A DNA stretch of 64,000 nt from Scybalocola_A sp900557175. GTDB taxonomy: Bacteria > Bacillota > Clostridia > Lachnospirales > Lachnospiraceae. The translations under genes and the position numbers were made by a program. The notes beneath the pieces are model-generated. The model saw only the letters and a list, made by a program, of their open reading frames with translations, searched no databases and was not told the DNA's origin. The number at the start of each line of letters is the position of its first letter. Positions within the stretch are counted from its first letter, which is position 1. This document shows positions 33,845 through 41,633 of the stretch, piece by piece. The stretch is from contig CALADH010000089.1 in assembly GCA_937890745.1 (NCBI GenBank), positions 1 to 64,000 on the forward strand, in the 5' to 3' direction.

Positions 33845-33872
33845 ATTATAGACTTAAAAAAAGATTTGTCAA
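33845..33872 (-). promoter_or_regulatory. Consensus promoter of marR-MATE
   Basis: Minus-strand TTGACA (33867-33872), 16-base spacer, TATAAT (33845-33850): both boxes match the vegetative consensus exactly. Confidence 0.85.
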
Positions 33873-33932
33873 TAGAAAAGAAATGCTTCGATATAAAAAT
33901 TCAATATCCGCATTCTTTTTATCCTTCGGTCT

Positions 33933-34050
33933 TTAACGCTCGTAGATTTCCCGCCTGTGTCCGACTGTCATGGCAAGAATGATCAGTTCATTGTCCTGAA
34001 CGATTTGATGTAAGTCCCTTCCTTATTGCTCTTGGATTTTCACACCCAAC
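33933..34050 (-). pseudogene. RelE/ParE-type toxin remnant
   Basis: Minus-strand translation shows two pieces of a RelE/ParE toxin in different frames. Upstream is VGCENPRAIRKGLTSNRSG (34050 to about 33993), matching the family's central GCENPR..GK.LT.NRSG. Downstream is QIVQDNELIILAMTVGHRRE followed by IYER and a stop at 33933, matching the family's C terminus. The usual intervening WRYRVGDYR segment is missing and the frame changes at the join, so an internal deletion has destroyed the gene. The N-terminal part and any antitoxin gene are not seen. Beyond 34050 the sequence runs into repeat-like DNA. Confidence 0.75.
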
Positions 34051-34102
34051 TAAATCGTACGGAATCTCCGCTCCCCCTGCTGCCGGTGTATCACCGCGGA
34101 GC

Positions 34103-34143
34103 TTTTTTGTGACATAGTAAGCAATTTCCTATGTCACAAAAAA
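34103..34143. repeat. Perfect 15-base inverted repeat, copy A
   Basis: TTTTTTGTGACATAG (34103-34117) and CTATGTCACAAAAAA (34129-34143) are perfectly complementary around an 11-base loop. The T-run comes before the stem and the A-run after it on both strands, the reverse of an intrinsic terminator. A 19-base stretch, TTTCCTATGTCACAAAAAA, recurs exactly at 55650-55668. This suggests a dispersed small element rather than a terminator. Confidence 0.65.
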
Positions 34144-34190
34144 AATACCCTGCACCCATAAAGAGCACAAGGTATTTTCAACACAGACAC

Positions 34191-35060
34191 TTACCCTTTG
34201 ACACCGCCGTTTGTAATACCGCCGATAATTGTCTTTGACAATAATATAAAAAGCAGCAGCGTCGGCAAAAATACGATAACGACAGCGGCAAACAATCCGC
34301 CCCAGTCGCCGGTATACTGCATGGAAGTCAGGACACTTTTTAAGCCCGGTCCCACGGACATGTTCTTCTCGGAAGAAGCAAAGATAAGAGATAGGAAATA
34401 TTCATTCCATACATTCATAAAATTAAAGATGCCGACTGTCACAATTCCCGGCTGTGCCAAAGGCAGCATGATTTTCCAAAAAGTTTTCATTGGAGGGCAG
34501 CCGTCAATGGCTGCTGCCTCCTCATAAACTCTTGATAAATTTGAAAAAGATGCAAGTAAAAATGTCGTTGTGTACGGTATCTGCATACCAATATACAAAA
34601 GAATAAGTATAATTTTTGAACCTGACAAATGTGTTCTTGTCGCCATTGAAAACAGCGGCAGTACAATCATAATCTGCGGAATACTCATCGCTGTAATAAA
34701 GCTGCTCTTAATGACAAGGTTGCCTTTAAATACAAATCTTGCGAGCACATAAGCTGCCGGTGCACTGATTAAAATTGAACCAACCATCGCACATATTGCA
34801 TACAGTAAGGAGTTTAAAAAGAAAACTGAAATACTGTTTGCTGACCATGCCCGCACATAATTTTCAAAATGCAGGCCGCTCTCAAAGCTTAGCACTTTAC
34901 CGCGCATGATTTCCGGTGCCGTTGAAAGGCTCGCCGCAACAATCCAGAACAGCATTACAAGTGTAAACAGACACCATATGCCGACAATGAGATGTCCCGG
35001 AAGCAGGCGAAGCTGCTTCTTGAATCCCGTATTTGACGTTTTTCCAATATGTTTTTTCAT
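34191..35060 (-). CDS. Carbohydrate ABC transporter permease (MalG type)
   Basis: A 289-residue inner-membrane permease with six helices and the binding-protein-dependent transport signature EEAAAIDGCPPMKTFWKIMLPLAQPGI near residue 190, where the ATPase docks. MalG/LacG-type CUT1 permeases end as this one does (TIIGGITNGGVKG). It is the last gene of the transporter operon, 14 bases after the partner permease. No ATPase gene is in the operon, which is usual for CUT1 systems that share an MsmX-type ATPase. Confidence 0.93.
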   Translation of the reverse strand: MKKHIGKTSNTGFKKQLRLLPGHLIVGIWCLFTLVMLFWIVAASLSTAPEIMRGKVLSFESGLHFENYVRAWSANSISVFFLNSLLYAICAMVGSILISAPAAYVLARFVFKGNLVIKSSFITAMSIPQIMIVLPLFSMATRTHLSGSKIILILLYIGMQIPYTTTFLLASFSNLSRVYEEAAAIDGCPPMKTFWKIMLPLAQPGIVTVGIFNFMNVWNEYFLSLIFASSEKNMSVGPGLKSVLTSMQYTGDWGGLFAAVVIVFLPTLLLFILLSKTIIGGITNGGVKG

Positions 35061-35074
35061 TGTTTACACCCCAC

Positions 35075-35980
35075 TTACAGTTCTAAATCATCATCTTTTA
35101 TCAGACGGTTAAACACGAAGAATACAACCAAAACAATCAGTGCCATCACAACACCGACAGCAGCGCCAAGGCCGCCATTACGCTCGGCATTTCCCATTGT
35201 TCCGAATGTTACATTATACATGTAAACAAACGGTGTAATGGTTGACATTTCGCTGGCAAGCGGTGCGCTCCACATCTGACTCCATACGAAGAAACCGACA
35301 ACACTTACTGTCCAAAATGTCAGGCAATTTTTTAATGTTCCTTTTAAAAGCGGACATATGATTCCGAAAAACTGTTTTATTTTTCCTGCGCCGTCAATTG
35401 TTGCAGCCTCAAAAATATCACCCGGTATCTGCTCAATGCCGCTCATAAAAATCAGCATAAAATAGCCGACAGATCCAAAGCAGAATGCTATAAGAAGTGA
35501 TACAAACTTCAGGGAACCATTCATATAATCAAGCTTTGCCAGATCCTGCGCGCCAATCCATTCAAAAAATGTATGCAGCAGGCCAAAACGCTTGTTATAA
35601 ACATAATTGATCCACATTGTTGACATTGCAACTGCATTAATAATATTCGGAATATAAATGATTGCGCGGTAAACATTTTTTCCGACAATGCTGCTTGTTA
35701 AAATACCTGCAAATAAAAGTGCGATAGATAAAACGATGATACCGCCGATCAGCCAGATTTTCAGCATATTCAGCATCGCTACCCGGAATATCGTTGTTTC
35801 TGCCAAAGCCGAAAAGTTGGAAAGTCCGACAAAGTCCCAAAGTCCTACAGGATCACTGACAGATTCGACTTTGAAAAAGCTCATGACTACCGTTCTGCAG
35901 ATTGGATATAAAAATACAGCGACAAAGAATATTAATGCAGGAGTCAAAAAGCATATGATCATTTTTTTATTTTGTTTCAA
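35075..35980 (-). CDS. Carbohydrate ABC transporter permease (MalF/UgpA type)
   Basis: A 301-residue six-helix permease with the docking motif EAATIDGAGKIKQFFGIICPLLKGTL near residue 190. It pairs with the MalG-type permease downstream to form a CUT1 sugar importer. The start is TTG at 35980 behind AAAGGAG; an ATG at 35962 in the same frame is the alternative. The gene is intact although the binding-protein gene upstream is frameshifted. Confidence 0.92.
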   Translation of the reverse strand: MKQNKKMIICFLTPALIFFVAVFLYPICRTVVMSFFKVESVSDPVGLWDFVGLSNFSALAETTIFRVAMLNMLKIWLIGGIIVLSIALLFAGILTSSIVGKNVYRAIIYIPNIINAVAMSTMWINYVYNKRFGLLHTFFEWIGAQDLAKLDYMNGSLKFVSLLIAFCFGSVGYFMLIFMSGIEQIPGDIFEAATIDGAGKIKQFFGIICPLLKGTLKNCLTFWTVSVVGFFVWSQMWSAPLASEMSTITPFVYMYNVTFGTMGNAERNGGLGAAVGVVMALIVLVVFFVFNRLIKDDDLEL

Positions 35981-36028
35981 AATCTTCGTCTCCTTTCACC
36001 GAAAAATCCGGCTTAATATTCATATTTA

Positions 36029-37338
36029 TTATTTTGCTGCAGCCATCGCATCAATAAAGCCCTGACCGTCTAATTCAAGCTTTACAAGTTTGATAAGGTT
36101 ATCATATAAGATTTCTTTATATGTAGGGTTGTTCTCAAGACCAACGGCCCACTGGTATGTCTTTGTCATCTGTTTGAAGTATGGTTCTGCGCCGCTTACA
36201 TTTGCAGGCCATGTTGTATTTTCAACGTCTGAAGGAATTGAAGATACAGCTTCTGCCATCTTGCTGTCATAATCACCTGTAACAACTGTTAAGATAAAAT
36301 CAAAAGCTTCCTGCTTGTTTTCGCTCTTGTCAACGATACCAAAGCCCTGGCTGCCGACCATAGAAGCTTCTGCGCCGTCTACACCGCCCTCAACTGTTGG
36401 CATGGGAAGAAGCCCCAGTCAACTGTTGCGCCTGTATTCTGGTTGATTTCATTTGGAATCCATGAAGCATTTAAAATCATACAGCTTTCACCAAAGCCGA
36501 TTTCGTTCTGTCCTTCAGGATAATTTGCAGGTGCATATTCTGACATATAGCCTTTTTCAAATAATGTGTGAATATCATCTGCTGCCTTTTTAGCTTCAGG
36601 AACATTTGCCCAATCTGCATTATCTAATGTTTCAAGCACCTTGTCCTGTCCGATATAACGTGCCAGCTGATAGCCGTATAAAAGTGTAACACCGTCTGAG
36701 TTACATGTCATCGGATTAACGCCTGATGCTTTTAACTTTTCGCACACTTCAAGAAGCTCATCAAAAGTTTCCGGTGTCTCTGTCACGCCTGCAGCCTCAA
36801 ACATTGCTTTATCATACCATACACCTGTTGTATACGGCTGATAAGGCATTGCTTTTAATTTTCCGCCGCTCCACTCTTTTGCATTTTCAAGAAGAATCGG
36901 CATCACATGCTTTTCATAATCTGCTGCCGCTGCCATATCTGTTAAATCTGCAAGATACTTATCATTCTGCTGTGTCAGCATCATGTAATCCGTATCAAAG
37001 AAGTCAACATTTTCTCCGGCATCAAGTGCAGGTCCGATTAAAGTTTTGATATCTCTGCCTTTCCATTCAATATTAATATGGATACCTGTCTCTGCTTCAT
37101 AAGCATCTGCAGCTTCCTGGATAATCTTTGCCTGTCCTTCTGTAGAGTTCCACATTGACCAGTAAGTCAACTCTTTTGTGCCGCCCTCGCTCTTGCTCTC
37201 CTCACCGGCTGCCTCTGTCTGTGCGCCCGTTGAATCTGTGGCTTTTTCATTTGTATCTTCGCTCTTGCCGCAGCCGCTCATAATCATTGATGCTGCTGTA
37301 ACACTTGCCAGTGTCATTGCTAAAAATCTCTTTTTCAT
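36029..37338 (-). pseudogene. Extracellular sugar-binding lipoprotein, frameshifted
   Basis: CUT1 solute-binding protein. The first part (37338 to about 36404) has the signal MKKRFLAMTLASVTAASMIM and lipobox SGC, then LTYWSMWNSTEGQAKIIQEAADAYEAETGI and the rest of a SBP_bac fold up to VDWGFFP. The frame then runs into CQQLRAV and a stop. The family continuation MPTVEGGVDGAEASMVGSQG starts at 36403 in another frame and runs to 36029. One base is missing around the CCC at 36404-36406; restoring it gives a normal protein of about 435 residues. This is either a real inactivating mutation or a sequencing error in otherwise intact sequence. Both halves are well conserved, so a recent event or an error is likely. 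Confidence 0.85.
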
Positions 37339-37367
37339 AGTCTTTTCCCTTTCTTTATGTTTATTTT

Positions 37368-38885
37368 TTATTGTCCGTCCGGCAGATTTCCGCCATCTTC
37401 AACAGGTACAAACCCTTCAAACCCCTTTCGGTCATGTATCCTGCCGTCAGTAGTTTTCGGACCTGAAAGCGCATCAGCCAGTAAACACTTATCTGTCAAA
37501 ATTCCCTGTGTGTCTTCCTCAGGCATATTTAAGAAATTATAATAAATATTATTTCGATAAACAGCCCCCGGTGTCTGATGCTTCCAGTCTTCTTGTTTAG
37601 GCGTCTTGTCCGCGTTAAAAATAATATTATTTTCAACAAGCATCTTTCCGCCGGACATATTGTGCCGTATAAACGTCACGCCGTTTCCAAAGACAAAAGT
37701 ATTATGATGAATATATGCATCCGGATTATGTGCAGGGTTAATTACACCGCCCCCATCCATCATACTAATGTTATAGCAAAATTCATTGTTGACACTTTCG
37801 CCCTCGCAAAACATAATACAGCCACCCGCATTATTAAAGCTGTAATTATACCGGTAGATTGTGCCATCGCCTGAGTCTGCATCCCATGCCTGCCCATCCT
37901 GATTATGACATGTATGATATGCCTCATTATACTGAAATATGGCATCTTTACATTTCCACGGCCAGATTGCCGCCGCCGTTTTTCCTTCGCGTTTGCCGGC
38001 TTGTGTATAAATCTCATCATTAATTTCTTTGGCCGTGTTTTCTGCCACATTGTATTCGACAAGCGGCCGGAAGCAGTACATCGGCGTAATGCCGTCACCT
38101 CCGATATTTTTTACAAAATTTCTGTAAATGTGGACTCTTTCATGTCCATACTGCCGCACAACATCATCCGGCAGCGTCAGTGTTGTAAAACAGCCATGAG
38201 TATAAGTATAGCCTGCTGCAATGCCCCATCTGCTGCAATTTTCCACAACACAGTCATGTATAAAAAGTCCGTCAAAACGAGCGGTACTGCCATGTTCATC
38301 TTCAGGCTTTAATGCACTGCAGTAAATACCGCCATTGTTTAAGTGTTTATCATAAACATTGCCTGATACATCGTGAATATATACGTCTGAAATCTCAATG
38401 TCATGAAGCGTTCCCCGGTTTTGCGCAACAACCGAGATACCTGTGCGGTTCATACGGTCTCCCTGACTGTAAGTTTCTCCTCTGAGAAGACCACTGTTTG
38501 TAATTTCAAGCCCTTCAATACGAATATATTCACAATCATAAAGCTGGACTGCCGAAGATACATAACCGCGCCATACATGGGTCGATGCATCTAAAGGATG
38601 TCCGTAATTCTGATACCACAGACCTGTTCCCTCACACTCGATAACAGGTCTTTTGCCTTCGCCGTAGCTTCCTATGACGATAGCTGCCGTCTTGCTTCCC
38701 TGTGCACTAAGATGCAATGACTGTTTATGAAATACGGAACCGCACTCCAGCCGTATTTCATCTCCCGGATATAGCTTTCTTTTTTCTGCTGCTGCCAGCG
38801 TTTGAAGTGGATAAGCTTCAGAGGTTCCCGCATTATCATCACTTCCGTTTTTACTGCTGACATAGTAAATTGTCTTTTTGTCCAC
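37368..38885 (-). CDS. Right-handed parallel beta-helix protein, probably polysaccharide-active
   Basis: A 505-residue protein beginning IYYVSSKNGSDDNAGTSEAYPLQTLAAA, the usual opening of secreted parallel beta-helix lyases and hydrolases. Repeated coil turns follow (YIRIEGLEITNSGL, DIEISDVYIHDVSG, GLFIHDCVVENCSRWGI, VHIYRNFVKNIGGDGI, IYRYNYSFNNAGG, EFCYNISMMDGGG). No signal peptide is present, so it should act in the cytoplasm on imported oligosaccharide. Catalytic residues cannot be picked safely. It starts with GTG at 38885 behind AGAGAGG, 29 bases before the sugar-binding protein gene, and is divergent from an AraC regulator. The natural reading is a catabolic locus for one glycan. Confidence 0.82.
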   Translation of the reverse strand: MDKKTIYYVSSKNGSDDNAGTSEAYPLQTLAAAEKRKLYPGDEIRLECGSVFHKQSLHLSAQGSKTAAIVIGSYGEGKRPVIECEGTGLWYQNYGHPLDASTHVWRGYVSSAVQLYDCEYIRIEGLEITNSGLLRGETYSQGDRMNRTGISVVAQNRGTLHDIEISDVYIHDVSGNVYDKHLNNGGIYCSALKPEDEHGSTARFDGLFIHDCVVENCSRWGIAAGYTYTHGCFTTLTLPDDVVRQYGHERVHIYRNFVKNIGGDGITPMYCFRPLVEYNVAENTAKEINDEIYTQAGKREGKTAAAIWPWKCKDAIFQYNEAYHTCHNQDGQAWDADSGDGTIYRYNYSFNNAGGCIMFCEGESVNNEFCYNISMMDGGGVINPAHNPDAYIHHNTFVFGNGVTFIRHNMSGGKMLVENNIIFNADKTPKQEDWKHQTPGAVYRNNIYYNFLNMPEEDTQGILTDKCLLADALSGPKTTDGRIHDRKGFEGFVPVEDGGNLPDGQ

Positions 38886-38953
38886 TGCATTATCCTCTCT
38901 AGCAAATGATTTCGCTGCGATTTCTTTCGCTTGTACGTTTATAGTGTAGCATC

Positions 38954-38982
38954 TTGAATTTTTAAATAAAATATGTTATATT
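38954..38982 (+). promoter_or_regulatory. Promoter of the AraC-family gene
   Basis: Plus-strand TTGAAT (38954-38959), 17-base spacer, TATATT (38977-38982). It lies in the 166-base divergent gap. A TATAAA-like box for the beta-helix gene is seen on the other strand around 38940. Confidence 0.6.
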
Positions 38983-39051
38983 GGCGTTGACGTTATATAT
39001 ATTGTTGTTGTTTTTGCCATATTTGCAAATACGGAAGGGAGATTGATTGTA

Positions 39052-39891
39052 ATGTATGAACTATTTAGTTTAAAAGATACTGTATATTTTGGTGATTCCT
39101 CCCAATTACTCTATATTTCCCCATTCAAATTCGAACGTGACTGGCACGGTATGCATCACTCGCACGAGTGCACAGAAATCTTTTTCTGTCTGAGCGGCAC
39201 CGGCTCCTTTTACATTGAAGACAAGACTTTTCCTGTAAGACCTTTTGATTTTGTAATTGTCAGCCCCGGCGTAGAACATGCCGAATCAAGTACTTCGGCC
39301 TCGCCGCTGGAATATATCGTCCTTGGAATGTCTAACATTGCCTTTTCCTTTAAAGATGATAATGACGGCTTCCACAGCGGTAATTTCAAAGAAGATGCCG
39401 GCTTTATCAAAGCCCTGCTTTCTGAGCTTATTAACGAAGTCAGCCTTAAGCCGTCCCAGTATACAAAAGCGGCTTCCAATATTTTAAATCTGCTCCTTAT
39501 TTACTTATATAGATTATCAAGCTTTCAAATTTCATCAATTGTACCAAAAAAAGCCTCTGTTCCGGCGAACAGAAGCTCTGAATGGATTAAGCAGTATCTG
39601 GATAATAATTTTACAAAAGAAGTAAATCTCGAACTGCTTGAAGAAAAGTTTCATCTGAATAAATATACAATTATCCACAATTTTAAAAAATTTTACGGCA
39701 CAACGCCAATCAACTATATTTTAGACCGGCGGTTCAGTGAAGCCACCTTTCTCTTAGAAACGACTGAAAATACAGTGCGCCAAATTTCCGAATCACTCGG
39801 TTTTAGTTCATATAGTTATTTCACCCAGCGGTTTCAGCGGCGTTTTCATATGACACCGTCCCAATACCGCAAACAGATGCGTAAACACTGA
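39052..39891 (+). CDS. AraC-family transcriptional regulator with cupin sensor domain
   Basis: A 279-residue activator-type regulator. The N-terminal cupin (residues about 20-90: HGMHHSHECTEIFFCLSGTGSFYIEDKTFPVRPFDFVIVSPGVEH) binds the inducer. The C-terminal AraC domain has two helix-turn-helix units (LLEEKFHLNKYTIIHNFKKFYGTTPINYI and VRQISESLGFSSYSYFTQRFQRRFHMTPSQYRKQ). I use the ATG at 39052 with GGAAGGGAG ten bases upstream; a TTG at 39043 is too close to that site. Divergent to the beta-helix/transporter operon, which it most likely controls. Confidence 0.93.
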   Translation: MYELFSLKDTVYFGDSSQLLYISPFKFERDWHGMHHSHECTEIFFCLSGTGSFYIEDKTFPVRPFDFVIVSPGVEHAESSTSASPLEYIVLGMSNIAFSFKDDNDGFHSGNFKEDAGFIKALLSELINEVSLKPSQYTKAASNILNLLLIYLYRLSSFQISSIVPKKASVPANRSSEWIKQYLDNNFTKEVNLELLEEKFHLNKYTIIHNFKKFYGTTPINYILDRRFSEATFLLETTENTVRQISESLGFSSYSYFTQRFQRRFHMTPSQYRKQMRKH

Positions 39892-39900
39892 TAACAAATA

Positions 39901-39915
39901 GGACAAGTCCGCTTT
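39901..39915 (+). repeat. 15-base repeat GGACAAGTCCGCTTT, copy 1
   Basis: Identical to 55588-55602. Both copies are followed by a similar CCCTAAnTT stretch. It lies just after the AraC gene stop. Probably part of a dispersed intergenic element. Confidence 0.5.
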
Positions 39916-39941
39916 GTTCTCCCTAATTTTCTAAATCCTTG

Positions 39942-39979
39942 AGAGACTTGCCATGGCAGCCCCGCCATGGCAAGTCTCT
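39942..39979. repeat. Perfect 16-base inverted repeat between convergent genes
   Basis: AGAGACTTGCCATGGC (39942-39957) and GCCATGGCAAGTCTCT (39964-39979) enclose six bases. The right arm overlaps the last codons of the CmpB-type gene. The stem is very stable, but no T-run follows on either strand. It may still stop or protect transcripts of the AraC gene and its convergent neighbour. Confidence 0.6.
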
Positions 39980-41276
39980 ACTTCTGCACCGCTTTCGGAT
40001 AGATTTTATTCATTCGTTCATCATCAAACCGCTCATCAATGACTTTCTCCCACTGGCTGTCTGCCACATCGCCGTTTGCACGGGCGTCGGAGCGGATCAG
40101 CGCCATCGAAGACACAATCATGTTGACAGCCATAAATACAATAAGTATCCATGAAATAATATATCCGGGCTTTACAGGTATTTTTTCAATTAATGCGGAC
40201 AATCTCGGATAGACAACTTTAATCCACAAAACTGCGGCAATGCCCCAGAAAAAGCAGTATAAAAGATTGACTCTGCCACCAAGATTAAAGGCCATACCGC
40301 TATAATCCCAAAAGACTTTGCCAAAAACAATTTCCGTAAAAACACTGCATATGTATTCGTAAGCACCGCCGAGCAATGTTCCGAAAATAAACAAATGGCT
40401 GTCGGACTTATCTCTGTCTTTATATAAAAGTGCTGTCGCAATCGCCATTGCAAGCCCCCACACAATGCTGAAAGGTCCCCATACAAGGCTGCTCCTGCTC
40501 ATCCACCAGCCCATTGTAATTCTGCAAAAAACAGTTTCCACTAAATCACCTAAAATGCAGCCGATAAAAAACAGCCAAAACAGCTTATAAAAGCCGCAGC
40601 CTGCCGCAAAACAATCCTTCTTTTCCGGCGCTTTTGCTTTTTCTTCAATGACCGGGTAAGCCTTGACCATACGTTTGCTGACACGGCGCACGATCCATTC
40701 ACCGAAATTATATGTCCATCTTGACAGGCGGTGACTCCACTGATGAACAACCGGAATTTCTTTTTGAATATGAAAAATTGCCGCCACAGAAGCAATTAAA
40801 TCCACAAGCGCAATACCAATCAGCACCCATATCACGATTTTCCGGACAAGCCCCGGAATCATGTCAAACAGTCCTGCAAAAATATGATTGCCGTATTTCA
40901 TTGCGATACAGCCGAGCACGCCCCAGAGCAGTGTGTACTGGAGACATATATAGCCGTCAAAGTTAAACTTTTTGTTGGAATAATCCCACCACTTATGATG
41001 GTTTAACCGCTCTAAAAGCTTTCCGGTAAGCCATTCAATTAATGTTGCCTGAAGGGCGCAGCCCGAAAATAAGAAAAACCATTGATTTTCAAGTTCCCAT
41101 AATGTCACTGTCATGAGCACCGCAGAAAAACCGTACACAAAGCAAAACGGCCCGGTGAAAAACCCCCGGTTGACAAAGCGGTGCCATTTTACGGAGCCTG
41201 CCACTGTCTCAATCGTCCATCCAATAAAAGAATAGACTAAAAACAGCCATAAAAGCTCATAAATCGTATAATTCAT
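39978..41276 (-). CDS. Duplicated CmpB-type (PF06541-like) membrane protein
   Basis: A 432-residue polytopic membrane protein made of two related halves. Half one has LWLFLVYSFIGWTIETVAGSVKW and NRGFFTGPFCFVYGF. Half two has LFWLFFIGCILGDLVETVFCRITMGWW and LVWGPFSIVWGL. This pattern (W.iET, then NRG...GP..p.YG) belongs to the family usually labelled putative ABC transporter permease, CmpB type. No ATPase or binding protein is nearby and the transport role is unproven. The start is ATG at 41276 behind GAGGAAGGA; the open frame to 41336 has no better site. A TATAAT box lies at 41351-41356. Confidence 0.82.
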   Translation of the reverse strand: MNYTIYELLWLFLVYSFIGWTIETVAGSVKWHRFVNRGFFTGPFCFVYGFSAVLMTVTLWELENQWFFLFSGCALQATLIEWLTGKLLERLNHHKWWDYSNKKFNFDGYICLQYTLLWGVLGCIAMKYGNHIFAGLFDMIPGLVRKIVIWVLIGIALVDLIASVAAIFHIQKEIPVVHQWSHRLSRWTYNFGEWIVRRVSKRMVKAYPVIEEKAKAPEKKDCFAAGCGFYKLFWLFFIGCILGDLVETVFCRITMGWWMSRSSLVWGPFSIVWGLAMAIATALLYKDRDKSDSHLFIFGTLLGGAYEYICSVFTEIVFGKVFWDYSGMAFNLGGRVNLLYCFFWGIAAVLWIKVVYPRLSALIEKIPVKPGYIISWILIVFMAVNMIVSSMALIRSDARANGDVADSQWEKVIDERFDDERMNKIYPKAVQK

Positions 41277-41440
41277 ATGTCCTTCCTCTCTTTCCCGCAT
41301 TTGCCGGCACTGCACATCCGTATGTGCCTGCCGCAAGCGCTATGGACAACATTATAGCAGTTTCATCAAAAAAAAGCGCGGATTATGTCATGTTTTATAA
41401 TTTCTTAATAATTTTTGCAGTAATACTTTATTTTCCCGAA

Positions 41441-41457
41441 AAAGTATGCTATACTTT
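41441..41457 (+). promoter_or_regulatory. Palindrome overlapping a -10 box upstream of the YitT-type gene
   Basis: AAAGTAT-GCT-ATACTTT is a perfect 7-base inverted repeat. It includes TATACT (41450-41455), a -10 box for a transcript starting near 41462; the -35 (TTTATT) is poor. A palindrome placed over the -10 is a plausible operator. Confidence 0.45.
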
Positions 41458-41482
41458 CTCCCTGTAAAGGCGGTATTTAAAA

Positions 41483-41551
41483 ATGTATAAATTATCTTGT
41501 TATATTTTAAATAAAAAATTGAATCTTACGACATATCAGCAGGCTTTTTAA
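41483..41551 (+). CDS. Possible 22-codon leader peptide
   Basis: ATG at 41483 with AGGCGG about 11 bases upstream opens a 22-codon frame beginning MYKLSCYILNKKLNLTTY. Its stop (41549-41551) lies in the loop of the terminator at 41540-41567. A short frame ending inside a terminator is the arrangement of translational attenuators. No codon run points to one amino acid. The peptide itself probably has no function. Confidence 0.4.
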   Translation: MYKLSCYILNKKLNLTTYQQAF

Positions 41552-41567
41552 ACAGCCTGTTTTTTTT
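41540..41567 (+). terminator. Intrinsic terminator within the YitT-gene leader
   Basis: CAGGCT (41540-41545) and AGCCTG (41554-41559) form a stem with an 8-base loop, followed by eight T residues. It lies between the -10 box at 41450 and the gene at 41634, so it either ends a roughly 100-base small RNA or acts as an attenuator. The rest of the 357-base gap 41277-41633 shows no other gene. Confidence 0.7.
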
Positions 41568-41633
41568 CGCTTTAACAAAGTATAACAGCACTGTACATTA
41601 ATGTTAACGCAATATTACAGAAAGGATTAGCCT

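Noticed and set aside
34103..34143. Intrinsic terminator for the sugar transporter operon
   Set aside because: The T-run precedes and the A-run follows the stem on both strands, the opposite of a terminator; treated as a repeat.
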